A stretch of 64,000 nucleotides of DNA from Bacillota bacterium. Its GTDB lineage: Bacteria; Bacillota_I; Bacilli_A; RF39; UBA660. The DNA is taken from assembly GCA_015059435.1 (NCBI GenBank), contig SVAJ01000001.1, positions 328,001-392,000 of the forward strand, given 5' to 3'. Shown here one piece after another: positions 1 through 7,770 of this stretch (position 1 is the stretch's first letter; each line of letters begins with the position of its first letter). The position numbers were made by a program, and so were the translations under genes. The notes under the pieces are model-generated. The model was not told the DNA's origin and did no database searches. It saw only the letters and a list, made by a program, of their open reading frames with translations.

Positions 1-96
1 TATGTGTCCAGTTAAGACAATCTTATCAATCACTCTACTATTAACAGCATGATATAACCATTCTTCATTTATTTCAATATTTTTAATTCCACCCAT
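1..96 (-). CDS. Partial CDS, N-terminus only, unknown
   Basis: An ATG at 96 on the minus strand opens a frame with no stop through the window edge, giving 32 residues that begin MGGIKNIEINEEW. A purine-rich stretch (GAAAGGAAAC) lies just upstream as a possible ribosome-binding site. It starts 14 bases after the pncC stop, so it is probably co-transcribed with it. Too little is visible to name a family. Confidence 0.55.
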   Translation of the reverse strand, partial: MGGIKNIEINEEWLYHAVNSRVIDKIVLTGHI

Positions 97-110
97 AAGC
101 TGTTTCCTTT

Positions 111-575
111 CTATATAGTATTTTGTAGAATCTTTATAACTTCGTCTAAAACTATTCTTTTGTTTTCTGGTCTTGTTTTTTTATCTACTATTACGACTGA
201 TTCTATATATTTATCATTTTTTCTATCATATACACTAATATATACTTTGTTATCACTGCCAACTAAATTATTTTTATCAACTCTATTTAGTTTGCCAGTA
301 ATTCCTATACCATAATCACTATTAGTAAATATAGATATCTTTTTACTCATTTCATTGGCTGTTTCTATACTATATACGCTATATTTTTCTATTATATTTT
401 TGTCTACACCTAATTTTATTTTATATTCATTAGAGTATGTTACAGCACTGAATTTTAATACTTCGCTAGCTCCTTCTATATTAGTTATTTCATTAACTAT
501 ATATCCTCCAGTACATGATTCCATTGTTGAAATTGTTTTTTCTTTTTCTATTAGTTTATTAACTAGTTCTTTCAT
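111..575 (-). CDS. pncC: PncC/CinA C-terminal family nicotinamide-nucleotide amidase
   Basis: This 154-residue protein matches the stand-alone CinA C-terminal domain, which deamidates nicotinamide mononucleotide to nicotinate mononucleotide in NAD salvage. The N-terminal motif STMESCTGGYI carries the family's conserved Ser/Cys region, and GIGITGKLN resembles the conserved glycine-rich GItGiAGP-type loop, in a somewhat divergent form. The length fits the short PncC form without the molybdopterin-binding CinA domain. A ribosome-binding site (AGAGGA) precedes the ATG, and a TATAAT lies at about 596-601. It is cytosolic and is the first of a short minus-strand run. Confidence 0.85.
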   Translation of the reverse strand: MKELVNKLIEKEKTISTMESCTGGYIVNEITNIEGASEVLKFSAVTYSNEYKIKLGVDKNIIEKYSVYSIETANEMSKKISIFTNSDYGIGITGKLNRVDKNNLVGSDNKVYISVYDRKNDKYIESVVIVDKKTRPENKRIVLDEVIKILQNTI

Positions 576-606
576 ATAAATCAGTCCTCTTATATATTAT
601 ATCATA

Positions 607-1122
607 TTAATATACTTTTTTACTATGCATGCAATGAAAATAGAACATATTACAACTTTTTACAAATAATGGTCTTCTATATTCATAAAAACTTATTTTA
701 CTTCTGTCATAATCATCTTTTTTCATAAAATCAGAAAAATTATCTTTTAAGTATTCAAATATATCTTCTAATTTTTTATATTTATGAACACCTTTCATTC
801 TATCCCATGATGCTTCAAAGTAGTACCAATATCCATCAAGATAGAATACTAAAAATGTATGACAATAATATTTTTTATCTTCTCTTGAAACCATAAATAT
901 TACTTTGTGTTTAATTTTTCTTTTCTTAAAGAAGTCTCTTTCTAATTCACACATTTCCCAACAGATAGCGTGATGTCTTTCTTCTATATCTTTAAGTTTT
1001 TTCATTTTAAAGTTTTTAGTAAAATTACCATCCCTTAGTTTTCTATGTAATTTATTATTTTTATCATGCCATCCATATTTTTTATCTTTTAGTTTATTAT
1101 AAAACTCTTCTATTTCTTCCAT
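607..1122 (-). CDS. Transglutaminase-like protein, uncharacterised
   Basis: This is a cytosolic protein of about 171 residues, rich in charged and aromatic residues. The segment HHAICWEMCELER puts a cysteine at the start of a helix. It is followed by CHTFLVFYLDGYWYYFEASWD, where His and an acidic residue fall on consecutive strands. That Cys-His-Asp/Glu order is the pattern of the transglutaminase/papain-like fold, but I recognise the fold only, not a named family. The start is placed at the ATG at 1122 because GGGAGG sits directly before it. An in-frame TTG at 1134 overlaps that ribosome-binding site and is unlikely. It lies between pncC and a FemX-like gene, 21 bases after the latter. Confidence 0.6.
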   Translation of the reverse strand: MEEIEEFYNKLKDKKYGWHDKNNKLHRKLRDGNFTKNFKMKKLKDIEERHHAICWEMCELERDFFKKRKIKHKVIFMVSREDKKYYCHTFLVFYLDGYWYYFEASWDRMKGVHKYKKLEDIFEYLKDNFSDFMKKDDYDRSKISFYEYRRPLFVKSCNMFYFHCMHSKKVY

Positions 1123-1143
1123 ATTTCCTCCCAAAAAAAGAAA

Positions 1144-2373
1144 CTAGTGTTTCTTTATTTTTTGTATTAGCTTTAATAATTTATAATGCCATGTGATAGG
1201 AAGAACAAACTCTCCAATTAACTCTTCTACATATCCATTAAATCCTCTTTTAAATTCATATATTCCATAATCTTTTGGATGAGTATTAATATCAGCTGGT
1301 ATTCCATAGAAATTATGTTTTTTAAAGCCATTTTCTATTCCATATTTAATCATCATCCATTGTAGTAGATATTGTGAATTATATTTCATGAATTCAGAAT
1401 AATTACCACTAGATAAGTAAATTATTTCTGGTTTAATTATTATAAACATAGATCCTGATAAAGTTATGGTATCAGTTTGTTTTTCTTTGATAGTTTCTTC
1501 TGCTTCTTTGATTCTTTTATCTATTGAATTAATCTCATTAGTAAGTCCTTTCTTTTGACCTTCATTGTATTTAGCATCACTTAGACTTTCTATTTTTTGT
1601 TCTTTTTCTTTTTTCTCTTCTTGTAGTTTTTTAATATAATCTTTTAGATTTAATTCAGTTACAAAATACTTTACTTCTCCTTTATCAGCAAAAAGTTTAT
1701 ACATATTTTGATAGTATTCTACACCTCTAACTGAGAAATTCTTTCTTTCACCAGTTTCAATCATTATTTTTTGAAATCTGTCTAACTCATCATATTTTAA
1801 TTCTTTGATTGTTATACCTATTTTTTCTGTTTTTCTAATAGTATTTCTAGTATTAGATTTCATTTCTTTTAAAATTTCTTGTTCGTTCTTTCCTTCTAAT
1901 CCTAATGAAAACATCCAAGATACTTGTTCTCTTTCTTCTACTGGTAATTGTTTGAATCCTTCTTTTTTTAAGAATTCAACAACATTAGAATTATCTATTC
2001 CATCTTCTACAATATTTCCATCTATATCTCTTTGTTTATAGATTATATATGGATCCATTCTAAATACATATCCATTATGTTCTTTTACAAATTCTTTTAT
2101 TTTTTCTATAAATATTTTATATGTATCTAAGTCTTTATAATCTACTAATAATCCTCTTGGAGAGTAGAATTCTAACTTATTAAAATGTCTCTTATGTGAT
2201 AATAACATAGCACTGGCTATTAATTTTTTGTTATCTTTTAATCCTACAAAGTATGTTGTCCAACCAGATTTTTCTCTAAGTTTACCTATTTCTGGAGCTG
2301 ATAGAAAAGTTTTTTGTGGATGATTTTCCCAAAAATCTCTATACTCTTTTTCTTTTATTTCTACAAATTCCAT
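1144..2373 (-). CDS. FemA/FemX-family peptidoglycan aminoacyltransferase
   Basis: This 409-residue protein belongs to the FemABX family, which uses aminoacyl-tRNA to add amino acids to the lysine side chain of lipid II and so builds the peptidoglycan cross-bridge. Both GNAT-like subdomains are present, separated by a highly charged helical arm (about residues 235-300, rich in K and E) that matches the coiled-coil arm of FemA. Conserved pieces include YSPRGLLVDY, an RKTEK segment and HNFYGIPAD near the C-terminus. The start is the ATG at 2373 because AAGGTG lies 6 bases upstream; an in-frame TTG at 2391 lacks such a site. The amino acid added cannot be told from sequence. Confidence 0.85.
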   Translation of the reverse strand: MEFVEIKEKEYRDFWENHPQKTFLSAPEIGKLREKSGWTTYFVGLKDNKKLIASAMLLSHKRHFNKLEFYSPRGLLVDYKDLDTYKIFIEKIKEFVKEHNGYVFRMDPYIIYKQRDIDGNIVEDGIDNSNVVEFLKKEGFKQLPVEEREQVSWMFSLGLEGKNEQEILKEMKSNTRNTIRKTEKIGITIKELKYDELDRFQKIMIETGERKNFSVRGVEYYQNMYKLFADKGEVKYFVTELNLKDYIKKLQEEKKEKEQKIESLSDAKYNEGQKKGLTNEINSIDKRIKEAEETIKEKQTDTITLSGSMFIIIKPEIIYLSSGNYSEFMKYNSQYLLQWMMIKYGIENGFKKHNFYGIPADINTHPKDYGIYEFKRGFNGYVEELIGEFVLPITWHYKLLKLIQKIKKH

Positions 2374-2414
2374 TTGTTCACCTTCAATCAATTATTCATA
2401 TATTATTATATATA

Positions 2415-2448
2415 AAAATAGAAGATTTATCAACAAACCTTCTATTTA
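2415..2448 (-). terminator. Rho-independent terminator after the two-TM protein
   Basis: On the minus strand the arms AATAGAAG (2446-2439) and CTTCTATT (2424-2417) flank a 14-base loop and run into TTTTATATA. The stem overlaps the stop codon of the gene ending at 2442. Confidence 0.7.
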
Positions 2449-3128
2449 TTAGTTAGTTTTTTTACTTCTTTTACTGCTTTTTTATATGGTTTTAAACTGT
2501 TTGTTTCTTTAGCAAAAATTGTATATATAAATAATACAATCATAATTACCATTAAGAAGAATGTTATAAATATATAAATATTAAATTTATCTATTCTTGG
2601 TTTTGTAGTATCTAAGTAACTATTAGTTAAGTACTTTTCAAAATTTTCATTCGTTATAGAAATTTCATTTTCTTTAGGAATAAATTTTTTTATATTTTTA
2701 ATAGCTAATTCTTTTAAGTCTTCTTCTATTATTACTGGATAACCATATACTTTTACTGGATCTGGTTTATCTAGATTTCTTTCATATGTATAATCTATTA
2801 TTTCTTTGTATTTTTTATAATCTTTTGGTTTTATTGCGATTAGATATGTATGCCATACTCCAGTATCTTCTTCTTCTATTACAAAATGTATTTCTTTATC
2901 TGCATGTTCATAATATGCGAATTTTTCTGACATCTTGGATACATTTATATAAGCATAGTCTTCATTAGTTTTAACATCATTCCAAGATATTACATTTTGT
3001 TTTTCTTGGTATAGTAAGTAAGAACAATAGAACAAAATAGTTATAATTACTAAATAGACTAAACATAATAAGAATTTAATTATTAATTTTTTTTCATTAA
3101 TTTTTCTTTTCTTCTTTCTCTTTTTCAT
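2442..3128 (-). CDS. Two-transmembrane protein of unknown function
   Basis: This 228-residue protein has a very basic N-terminus (MKKRKKKRK), a membrane segment at about residues 17-37, an extracellular domain of about 145 residues, and a second membrane segment at about 187-208 followed by a lysine-rich tail. The topology places both ends in the cytoplasm. The extracellular part is rich in K, E, Y and D and has no motif that I recognise. A GAGGTAG ribosome-binding site precedes the ATG. Hairpin terminators lie on both sides, so it is probably a single-gene transcript. Confidence 0.7.
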   Translation of the reverse strand: MKKRKKKRKINEKKLIIKFLLCLVYLVIITILFYCSYLLYQEKQNVISWNDVKTNEDYAYINVSKMSEKFAYYEHADKEIHFVIEEEDTGVWHTYLIAIKPKDYKKYKEIIDYTYERNLDKPDPVKVYGYPVIIEEDLKELAIKNIKKFIPKENEISITNENFEKYLTNSYLDTTKPRIDKFNIYIFITFFLMVIMIVLFIYTIFAKETNSLKPYKKAVKEVKKLTNK

Positions 3129-3171
3129 AAACTACCTCTACTATATTTATATAATAACATATTAGTACAAA

Positions 3172-3195
3172 AGAAAAAAGAAGAAAATTCTTCTT
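3172..3195 (-). terminator. Terminator after dut
   Basis: On the minus strand AAGAAGA and TCTTCTT pair around a four-base loop and lead into a run of T. The stem overlaps the end of dut. It is short and AT-rich, but its position at the end of nrdD-nrdG-dut fits a terminator. Confidence 0.5.
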
Positions 3196-3649
3196 ATTTA
3201 TCTGTTGAACCAAATCCTCCAGTTCTACTTCCTGTTGCGTTATCATTATCTGTTACTAGGAATTTTGTAAATACAGCTTGACCTATTTTATCTCCTTTTT
3301 TTACTTCTATATCTTCTCCACTACAATTAAAGTATGCGAAGAACAAATGACCATCATTATCAGGGTTACCATAGTAATCACTATCAATTAGTCCTACACT
3401 ATTGGCTAAGATAAATCCTTTTTTAGGTCCACTACTTCTATTTAGAAGTAATACACATTCATCATCTTCACAATATACTTTTAATCCTGTTGGAACTAAT
3501 GTAGGTTTAGATCCAGGAGTAAATTTTGGAATAATTAAATCTTCTGCAGCTTCGATATCATATCCTGCAGAATGGGCTGTACTCCTTACTGGTATATTTA
3601 TATTTTTATCTTCATATCCTTTTACGACTTCAAATCCTCTATTATGCAT
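3194..3649 (-). CDS. dut: dUTP diphosphatase
   Basis: This 151-residue trimeric-type dUTPase hydrolyses dUTP to dUMP and pyrophosphate. It keeps uracil out of DNA and supplies dUMP for thymidylate synthesis. All five family motifs are visible in order: AGYDIEAA, NRSSGPKKG, GLIDSDYYGN, KGDKIGQAVF and the C-terminal arm RTGGFGST. A strong AAGGAGAT ribosome-binding site precedes the ATG, 12 bases after the nrdG stop. The nrdD-nrdG-dut arrangement joins deoxynucleotide synthesis and sanitation in one transcript. Confidence 0.95.
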   Translation of the reverse strand: MHNRGFEVVKGYEDKNINIPVRSTAHSAGYDIEAAEDLIIPKFTPGSKPTLVPTGLKVYCEDDECVLLLNRSSGPKKGFILANSVGLIDSDYYGNPDNDGHLFFAYFNCSGEDIEVKKGDKIGQAVFTKFLVTDNDNATGSRTGGFGSTDK

Positions 3650-3661
3650 TTTTATCTCCTT

Positions 3662-4153
3662 CTATTTGTATAATACTACTTTGTTGTTTTTTAAACTTTT
3701 TTGTACATCAATAACTCTTTGATTAGATGATCCTTTCCATTTTAACCTTGGATCTCTTTTAGCTATTTGAAATTGTCCATCTACTAAAACATCTAAATAT
3801 TTAACAACTTCTTTATCTTTTAAATATTCATCAAATAAAAATCCTGACCATGCCCAAATAGTTTTATCTGGATATGTCTCTTTGAATTTTTTTGCTAAAC
3901 GTGTAGTTGCATCTATGTTTTTAGGATGCATTGGTTCTCCACCTAAAATAGATAATCCACTTATATAGTCATCTTTAGCTATATTGATAATTTCATCTAT
4001 TTGTTCATCTGTGAACTCTAATCCACCATTAAAGTCCCAAGTTTCACTATTAAAGCATCCTTCGCAATGAAATGCGCAACCTTGAAAAAAGATGGAAACG
4101 CGAACACCAGGTCCGTTCGCGATATCCATTTTTCTTATTTTATTATATCTCAT
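3662..4153 (-). CDS. nrdG: Anaerobic ribonucleotide reductase activating protein
   Basis: This 163-residue radical-SAM enzyme uses S-adenosylmethionine and a 4Fe-4S cluster to install the glycyl radical on NrdD. The cluster motif C-x3-C-x2-C is seen as GCAFHCEGCFN, and the SAM-binding GGE motif as LSILGGEPM. Its ATG shares a base with the nrdD stop codon (TAATG), so translation is probably coupled. Length and arrangement are typical for anaerobic Firmicutes. Confidence 0.95.
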   Translation of the reverse strand: MRYNKIRKMDIANGPGVRVSIFFQGCAFHCEGCFNSETWDFNGGLEFTDEQIDEIINIAKDDYISGLSILGGEPMHPKNIDATTRLAKKFKETYPDKTIWAWSGFLFDEYLKDKEVVKYLDVLVDGQFQIAKRDPRLKWKGSSNQRVIDVQKSLKNNKVVLYK

Positions 4154-6342
4154 TAAGCATCCTTATTATCTAAGTGGATTACTCTTTCTTTGATTTCTTG
4201 TGTTCTTCCTTTATTCCAGAAGTTTGTTCCAATGTAACCACAAGTACGTCTAGCAACGTTCATTTTATTATGATCTCTATTTCCACAGTTTGGACAATAC
4301 CATTCTAGCTTTTCATCTATTAAGATTTCTCCTGTATATCCACATTCATGACAATAATCAGATTTAGTATTTAATTCTGCATACATTATATTATTATAAA
4401 TAAACTTAATTACTTCCATTACAGAATCTAAGTTACCTGTTAAATCTGCAGTTTCAATATATGATATAGCTCCACCTGGAGATAATTTTTGAAATTCGCT
4501 TTCTAATTTTAATTTTGTGAATGCGTCTATTTCTTCAAATACTGGAACATGATAAGAATTAGTAATATAATCTCTATCAGTTATATTTTTAATAACTCCA
4601 AATCTTTCTTTTAGACATTTAGCAAATTTATATGTTGTTGATTCAATTGGTGTTCCATAAACTGAATAATCTATATTTTCTTCTTCTTTCCATTTTTTAC
4701 ATGCATCATTTAAATGTTGCATTACTTGAAGACCAAATTCTTTACCTTTTCCACCATCAGTATGAGAGTGTCCTGTCATATATTTAACACATTCATAAAG
4801 ACCAGCATATCCTAGTGAAATAGTTGAATATCCATTATGTAATAATTCGTGGATTGATTCACCTTTTTCTAATCTAGCTAAAGCTCCATGTTGCCATAAT
4901 ATTGGTGCAACATCACTTGTAACTTTTGAAAGTCTCTTATGACGGATTTTTAATGCTCTATGACATAATTCTAGTCTTTCATCCATGATATTCCAGAAAT
5001 CGTCCATATTTTTATCAGAAGTTAGAGCAACATCAACTAAATTGATAGTAACAACACCTTGGTTAAATCTACCATAGTATTTTCCTACTCCTTCTTTATA
5101 GTTCTTTGCTTTAGCAATATTTCCTAAGCTAATTGATCTATCTGGAGTTAAGAATGAACGACATCCCATACAAGGATAACAATCACCTTCACCATTTTCG
5201 TTTATTTTTAATTCTTTCATTACTTTTTCACTGATATAATCAGGAACCATTCTCTTAGCAGTACATTGTGCTGCTAATTTTGTTAAGTAATAATATTTAC
5301 CTTTTGGATTCATGTTATCTTCTTCTAGTACATATAGAAGTTTAGGGAATGCTGGTGTTATATATACACCATTTTCATTTTTCATTCCTTCTGTTCTTTG
5401 TTTTAATACTTCTTCAATTAACATAGCAAGTTCTTCTTTGTATTCTTCAGTTTCACCTAAATACATACATACACTTAAGAATGGAGCTTGACCATTTGTT
5501 GTAGTCATTGAATTAATTTGATATTGGAATGTTTGTACTCCATCTGTAATTTCTTTAGCCAAATCTTCTTTAGCAAATTTTTCTATTTGTTTTTCTGTTA
5601 ATTTTCTCTTTTTATATTTTTTTACATATGATTCATAACTTGATCTTATGAATGGAGCTAAATGTGTTAATGTAATTGTACATCCACCATATTGAGAAGA
5701 ATTAACTGCAGTAATTAACTGAGTAGCAATAGTCATCGCAGTTAAAAATCTATGTGGTTTTTCAATCATTACTCCATTAATATTAGTTCCATTTTGTAAC
5801 ATATCATCTAAGTTAATTAAGTCACAATTATGTAGGGCATTTTGTGCAAAGTAATCTGCATCATGGAAATGGATTATACCATCATCATGTGCTTGAACTA
5901 TATCTTCTGGTAATAAGAATCTTCTAGTAATATCAGTTGAAGTAATTCCAGCTAAATAATCCCTTTGTGTTGTAACAACTGTAGCATCTTTATTAGAGTT
6001 TTCTGTATTCCAGTATTCACTTTCTCCATCAATTAATTCTTTAATTGATTGATCAGTTGTATTACTACGTCTTACAAGTTCTCTTGTATATCTATAAGTA
6101 ATATATCTCTTAGCAAGTTCATATTTACCCATAGACATTAATTTCATTTCAATGATGTCTTGAATATCTTCAACTAAGATTCTTTTTTTACCTAGTCTTT
6201 CAATATATTTAATAATATTTTTTATTTGAGTTGAAGAAACTCTGTCTTCTTCTTCAACTTCTAAGTTTGCTTTTTCGATTGCATCTTCAATTTTTTGTGG
6301 ACAATAATCGACCATATGTCCATCTCTTTTAATAATCTTCAT
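4153..6342 (-). CDS. nrdD: Anaerobic (class III) ribonucleoside-triphosphate reductase
   Basis: This 729-residue class III reductase makes dNTPs from NTPs without oxygen. Residues 1-90 form the ATP-cone allosteric domain (starts MKIIKRDGHMVDYCPQK). The catalytic barrel contains the conserved FHDADYFAQNALHNCDL and GDCYPCMGCRS segments. The C-terminus has a zinc site made of CHECG and CPNCG, and the glycyl-radical loop RTCGYIG with the radical glycine at about residue 702. It is translationally coupled to nrdG. The promoter region has a good TATAAT at 6384-6389 but no recognisable -35, and a palindrome about 42 bases upstream of the predicted start, which suggests activator control. Confidence 0.96.
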   Translation of the reverse strand: MKIIKRDGHMVDYCPQKIEDAIEKANLEVEEEDRVSSTQIKNIIKYIERLGKKRILVEDIQDIIEMKLMSMGKYELAKRYITYRYTRELVRRSNTTDQSIKELIDGESEYWNTENSNKDATVVTTQRDYLAGITSTDITRRFLLPEDIVQAHDDGIIHFHDADYFAQNALHNCDLINLDDMLQNGTNINGVMIEKPHRFLTAMTIATQLITAVNSSQYGGCTITLTHLAPFIRSSYESYVKKYKKRKLTEKQIEKFAKEDLAKEITDGVQTFQYQINSMTTTNGQAPFLSVCMYLGETEEYKEELAMLIEEVLKQRTEGMKNENGVYITPAFPKLLYVLEEDNMNPKGKYYYLTKLAAQCTAKRMVPDYISEKVMKELKINENGEGDCYPCMGCRSFLTPDRSISLGNIAKAKNYKEGVGKYYGRFNQGVVTINLVDVALTSDKNMDDFWNIMDERLELCHRALKIRHKRLSKVTSDVAPILWQHGALARLEKGESIHELLHNGYSTISLGYAGLYECVKYMTGHSHTDGGKGKEFGLQVMQHLNDACKKWKEEENIDYSVYGTPIESTTYKFAKCLKERFGVIKNITDRDYITNSYHVPVFEEIDAFTKLKLESEFQKLSPGGAISYIETADLTGNLDSVMEVIKFIYNNIMYAELNTKSDYCHECGYTGEILIDEKLEWYCPNCGNRDHNKMNVARRTCGYIGTNFWNKGRTQEIKERVIHLDNKDA

Positions 6343-6383
6343 ATACTACTCTCCCCATAATTAATTTTTTTAATTACACTCCA

Positions 6384-6389
6384 ATTATA
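6384..6389 (-). promoter_or_regulatory. Predicted -10 box of nrdD promoter
   Basis: The minus strand reads TATAAT here, 42 bases upstream of the nrdD ATG. With a normal 16-18 base spacer the -35 position reads only A residues, so the promoter looks activator-dependent. Confidence 0.6.
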
Positions 6390-6412
6390 ACTCTATTAAA
6401 AAAATATTTTTT

Positions 6413-6426
6413 GTTGCATTTGCAAC
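6413..6426. promoter_or_regulatory. 14-bp palindrome, likely Crp/Fnr operator
   Basis: The sequence GTTGCATTTGCAAC is a perfect inverted repeat, GTTGC-N4-GCAAC, which has the size and layout of Crp/Fnr-family sites. It overlaps the -35 hexamer of the adjacent regulator gene and is centred about 42 bases upstream of the predicted nrdD transcription start. A second, weaker palindrome (ACAAAATTTGT, 6432-6442) lies between the regulator's -35 and -10. Confidence 0.65.
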
Positions 6427-6448
6427 ATTTTACAAAATTTGTTATAAT
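6420..6448 (+). promoter_or_regulatory. Promoter of the Crp/Fnr-type regulator
   Basis: TTGCAA (6420-6425), a 17-base spacer and TATAAT (6443-6448) form a near-consensus sigma-A promoter. An AGGAGG ribosome-binding site follows at 6455-6460. The -35 box is embedded in the 6413-6426 palindrome. Confidence 0.7.
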
Positions 6449-6467
6449 TTTTTTAGGAGGTAGTAAA

Positions 6468-7097
6468 ATGACCTATTTATTTGAAAATATTAATGAGAAG
6501 AATTTGTTGAAATTAAAGAGAATTCTTAATGCTAATACTGTTACATACCGTAAGAATGTCAATATATTGTCAAATGTAAAGCGTGATGATTTTATCGCCA
6601 TAATTGACAGTGGAAGTGTCCAATTAGTCTTTAATGATTATGATGGGAATAAAACAATTATTGAAGATATTAATGAAGGAGGTATATTTGGTTCTATCAC
6701 TTCTTCTATATATAACGAGGAAGTTAGTTGTATTACTAAAGAAGAAACCCAAGTCACTTATATTGAGTATAATGAAATAACTAATGATGAAATTATTAAA
6801 ACTGATTCTTATATTATATTCATTAAGAATTTAATTAAGATATTGAGCGAGCAAGTAAGTGATAAAAATAGTAGAATTGAATTATTAACAAAAAAAACAA
6901 CTCGTGATAAGTTGTTAGAATATTTTAAAATAAAATCACAAGAGCGTGGTAATAAAACCTTTACTATTCCTATTTCATTTACTGAATTAGCCAATTATCT
7001 TTCTGTTGATAGAAGTGCTATGACTAGAGAAATTGGTTATTTAAAAGAAGAAGGTTTTATTAAAACTTCTGGTAGAAAAATAACTTTATTATATTAA
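6468..7097 (+). CDS. Crp/Fnr-family transcription regulator
   Basis: This 209-residue regulator has an N-terminal cyclic-nucleotide-binding-like beta barrel (about residues 20-110, containing IIDSGSVQLVFNDYDGNK and EGGIFGS). A long dimer helix and a C-terminal winged helix-turn-helix (about 145-209) follow, with recognition-helix sequence LSVDRSAMTREIGYLKEEG. It has only one cysteine, so the Fnr-type iron-sulfur sensor is absent and its signal is unknown. The start is the ATG at 6468 after AGGAGG; an upstream in-frame TTG lies inside the promoter. It is divergent from nrdDG-dut across a shared palindrome, so control of the anaerobic reductase and of itself is the simplest reading. Confidence 0.88.
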   Translation: MTYLFENINEKNLLKLKRILNANTVTYRKNVNILSNVKRDDFIAIIDSGSVQLVFNDYDGNKTIIEDINEGGIFGSITSSIYNEEVSCITKEETQVTYIEYNEITNDEIIKTDSYIIFIKNLIKILSEQVSDKNSRIELLTKKTTRDKLLEYFKIKSQERGNKTFTIPISFTELANYLSVDRSAMTREIGYLKEEGFIKTSGRKITLLY

Positions 7098-7098
7098 T

Positions 7099-7725
7099 TT
7101 ATTCTTTGAATTTAACACCTAGAATACCTACTATATCCATAGATTGAAAACTATCAATGATCATACCCTGTATAGAATTAAAATCAATCATTATACCAGT
7201 TAGTTTACAAGTTGAAAAATCTATATCCCTTAGTTTAGTATTATTTATTTCTGATTCTGTAAAATTCACATCATTAAATTCTACTTTATTTAATTTAGTT
7301 TCTAGAAAAGTTGTTTCACAAAGATCACTATTATTTATAATAATATTAGACATTTTAGCATTAGAAAAATTTATATATTTGCACATTGAGTCAGATATTT
7401 CTATATCTTTTAGGCTTGATTCTATAAATGAAACACCTATCATTTTACAATTTATAAACTTTACTCTATCAATTAATTTATTATCAAATTTTTTATTTGA
7501 TAGATCACAATTTTCAAATATTACATCAATAAGATCTATATCTTTTAGTTCTATATTCGTGAAATCTATATCTTTAAAAATGCAACTATCAAAAGTTGTA
7601 TTTTTTATTTCAATATTTTTATCAATATTTTTTGTAAATATATAGTTATTAAAATTATCTTCTAAGTATGCATCATATAAATTATAATCAATAGTATTTA
7701 GTATTTTAGGTTTATTTATTTTCAT
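7099..7725 (-). CDS. Pentapeptide-repeat-like protein
   Basis: This 208-residue protein consists mostly of degenerate five-residue repeats in which every fifth position is hydrophobic (for example IDFTNIELKDIDLID and VIFENCDLSNKKF). That is the pattern of a right-handed quadrilateral beta helix. There is no signal peptide, so it is cytosolic. Members of the superfamily include gyrase-protecting proteins, but most have no known role and nothing here points to a target. It is convergent with the Crp/Fnr regulator, one base from its end, and has an AAAGGA ribosome-binding site. Confidence 0.75.
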   Translation of the reverse strand: MKINKPKILNTIDYNLYDAYLEDNFNNYIFTKNIDKNIEIKNTTFDSCIFKDIDFTNIELKDIDLIDVIFENCDLSNKKFDNKLIDRVKFINCKMIGVSFIESSLKDIEISDSMCKYINFSNAKMSNIIINNSDLCETTFLETKLNKVEFNDVNFTESEINNTKLRDIDFSTCKLTGIMIDFNSIQGMIIDSFQSMDIVGILGVKFKE

Positions 7726-7742
7726 ATTCTATCCTTTCTAAT

Positions 7743-7770
7743 AAAAAAGTAACATTTTGTTAATGTCACT
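7743..7770 (-). terminator. Terminator after the cohesin-like anchor gene
   Basis: On the minus strand AGTGACATT pairs with AATGTTACT (one G-U pair) and is followed by TTTTTT. It ends the protease/anchor operon. Confidence 0.75.
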
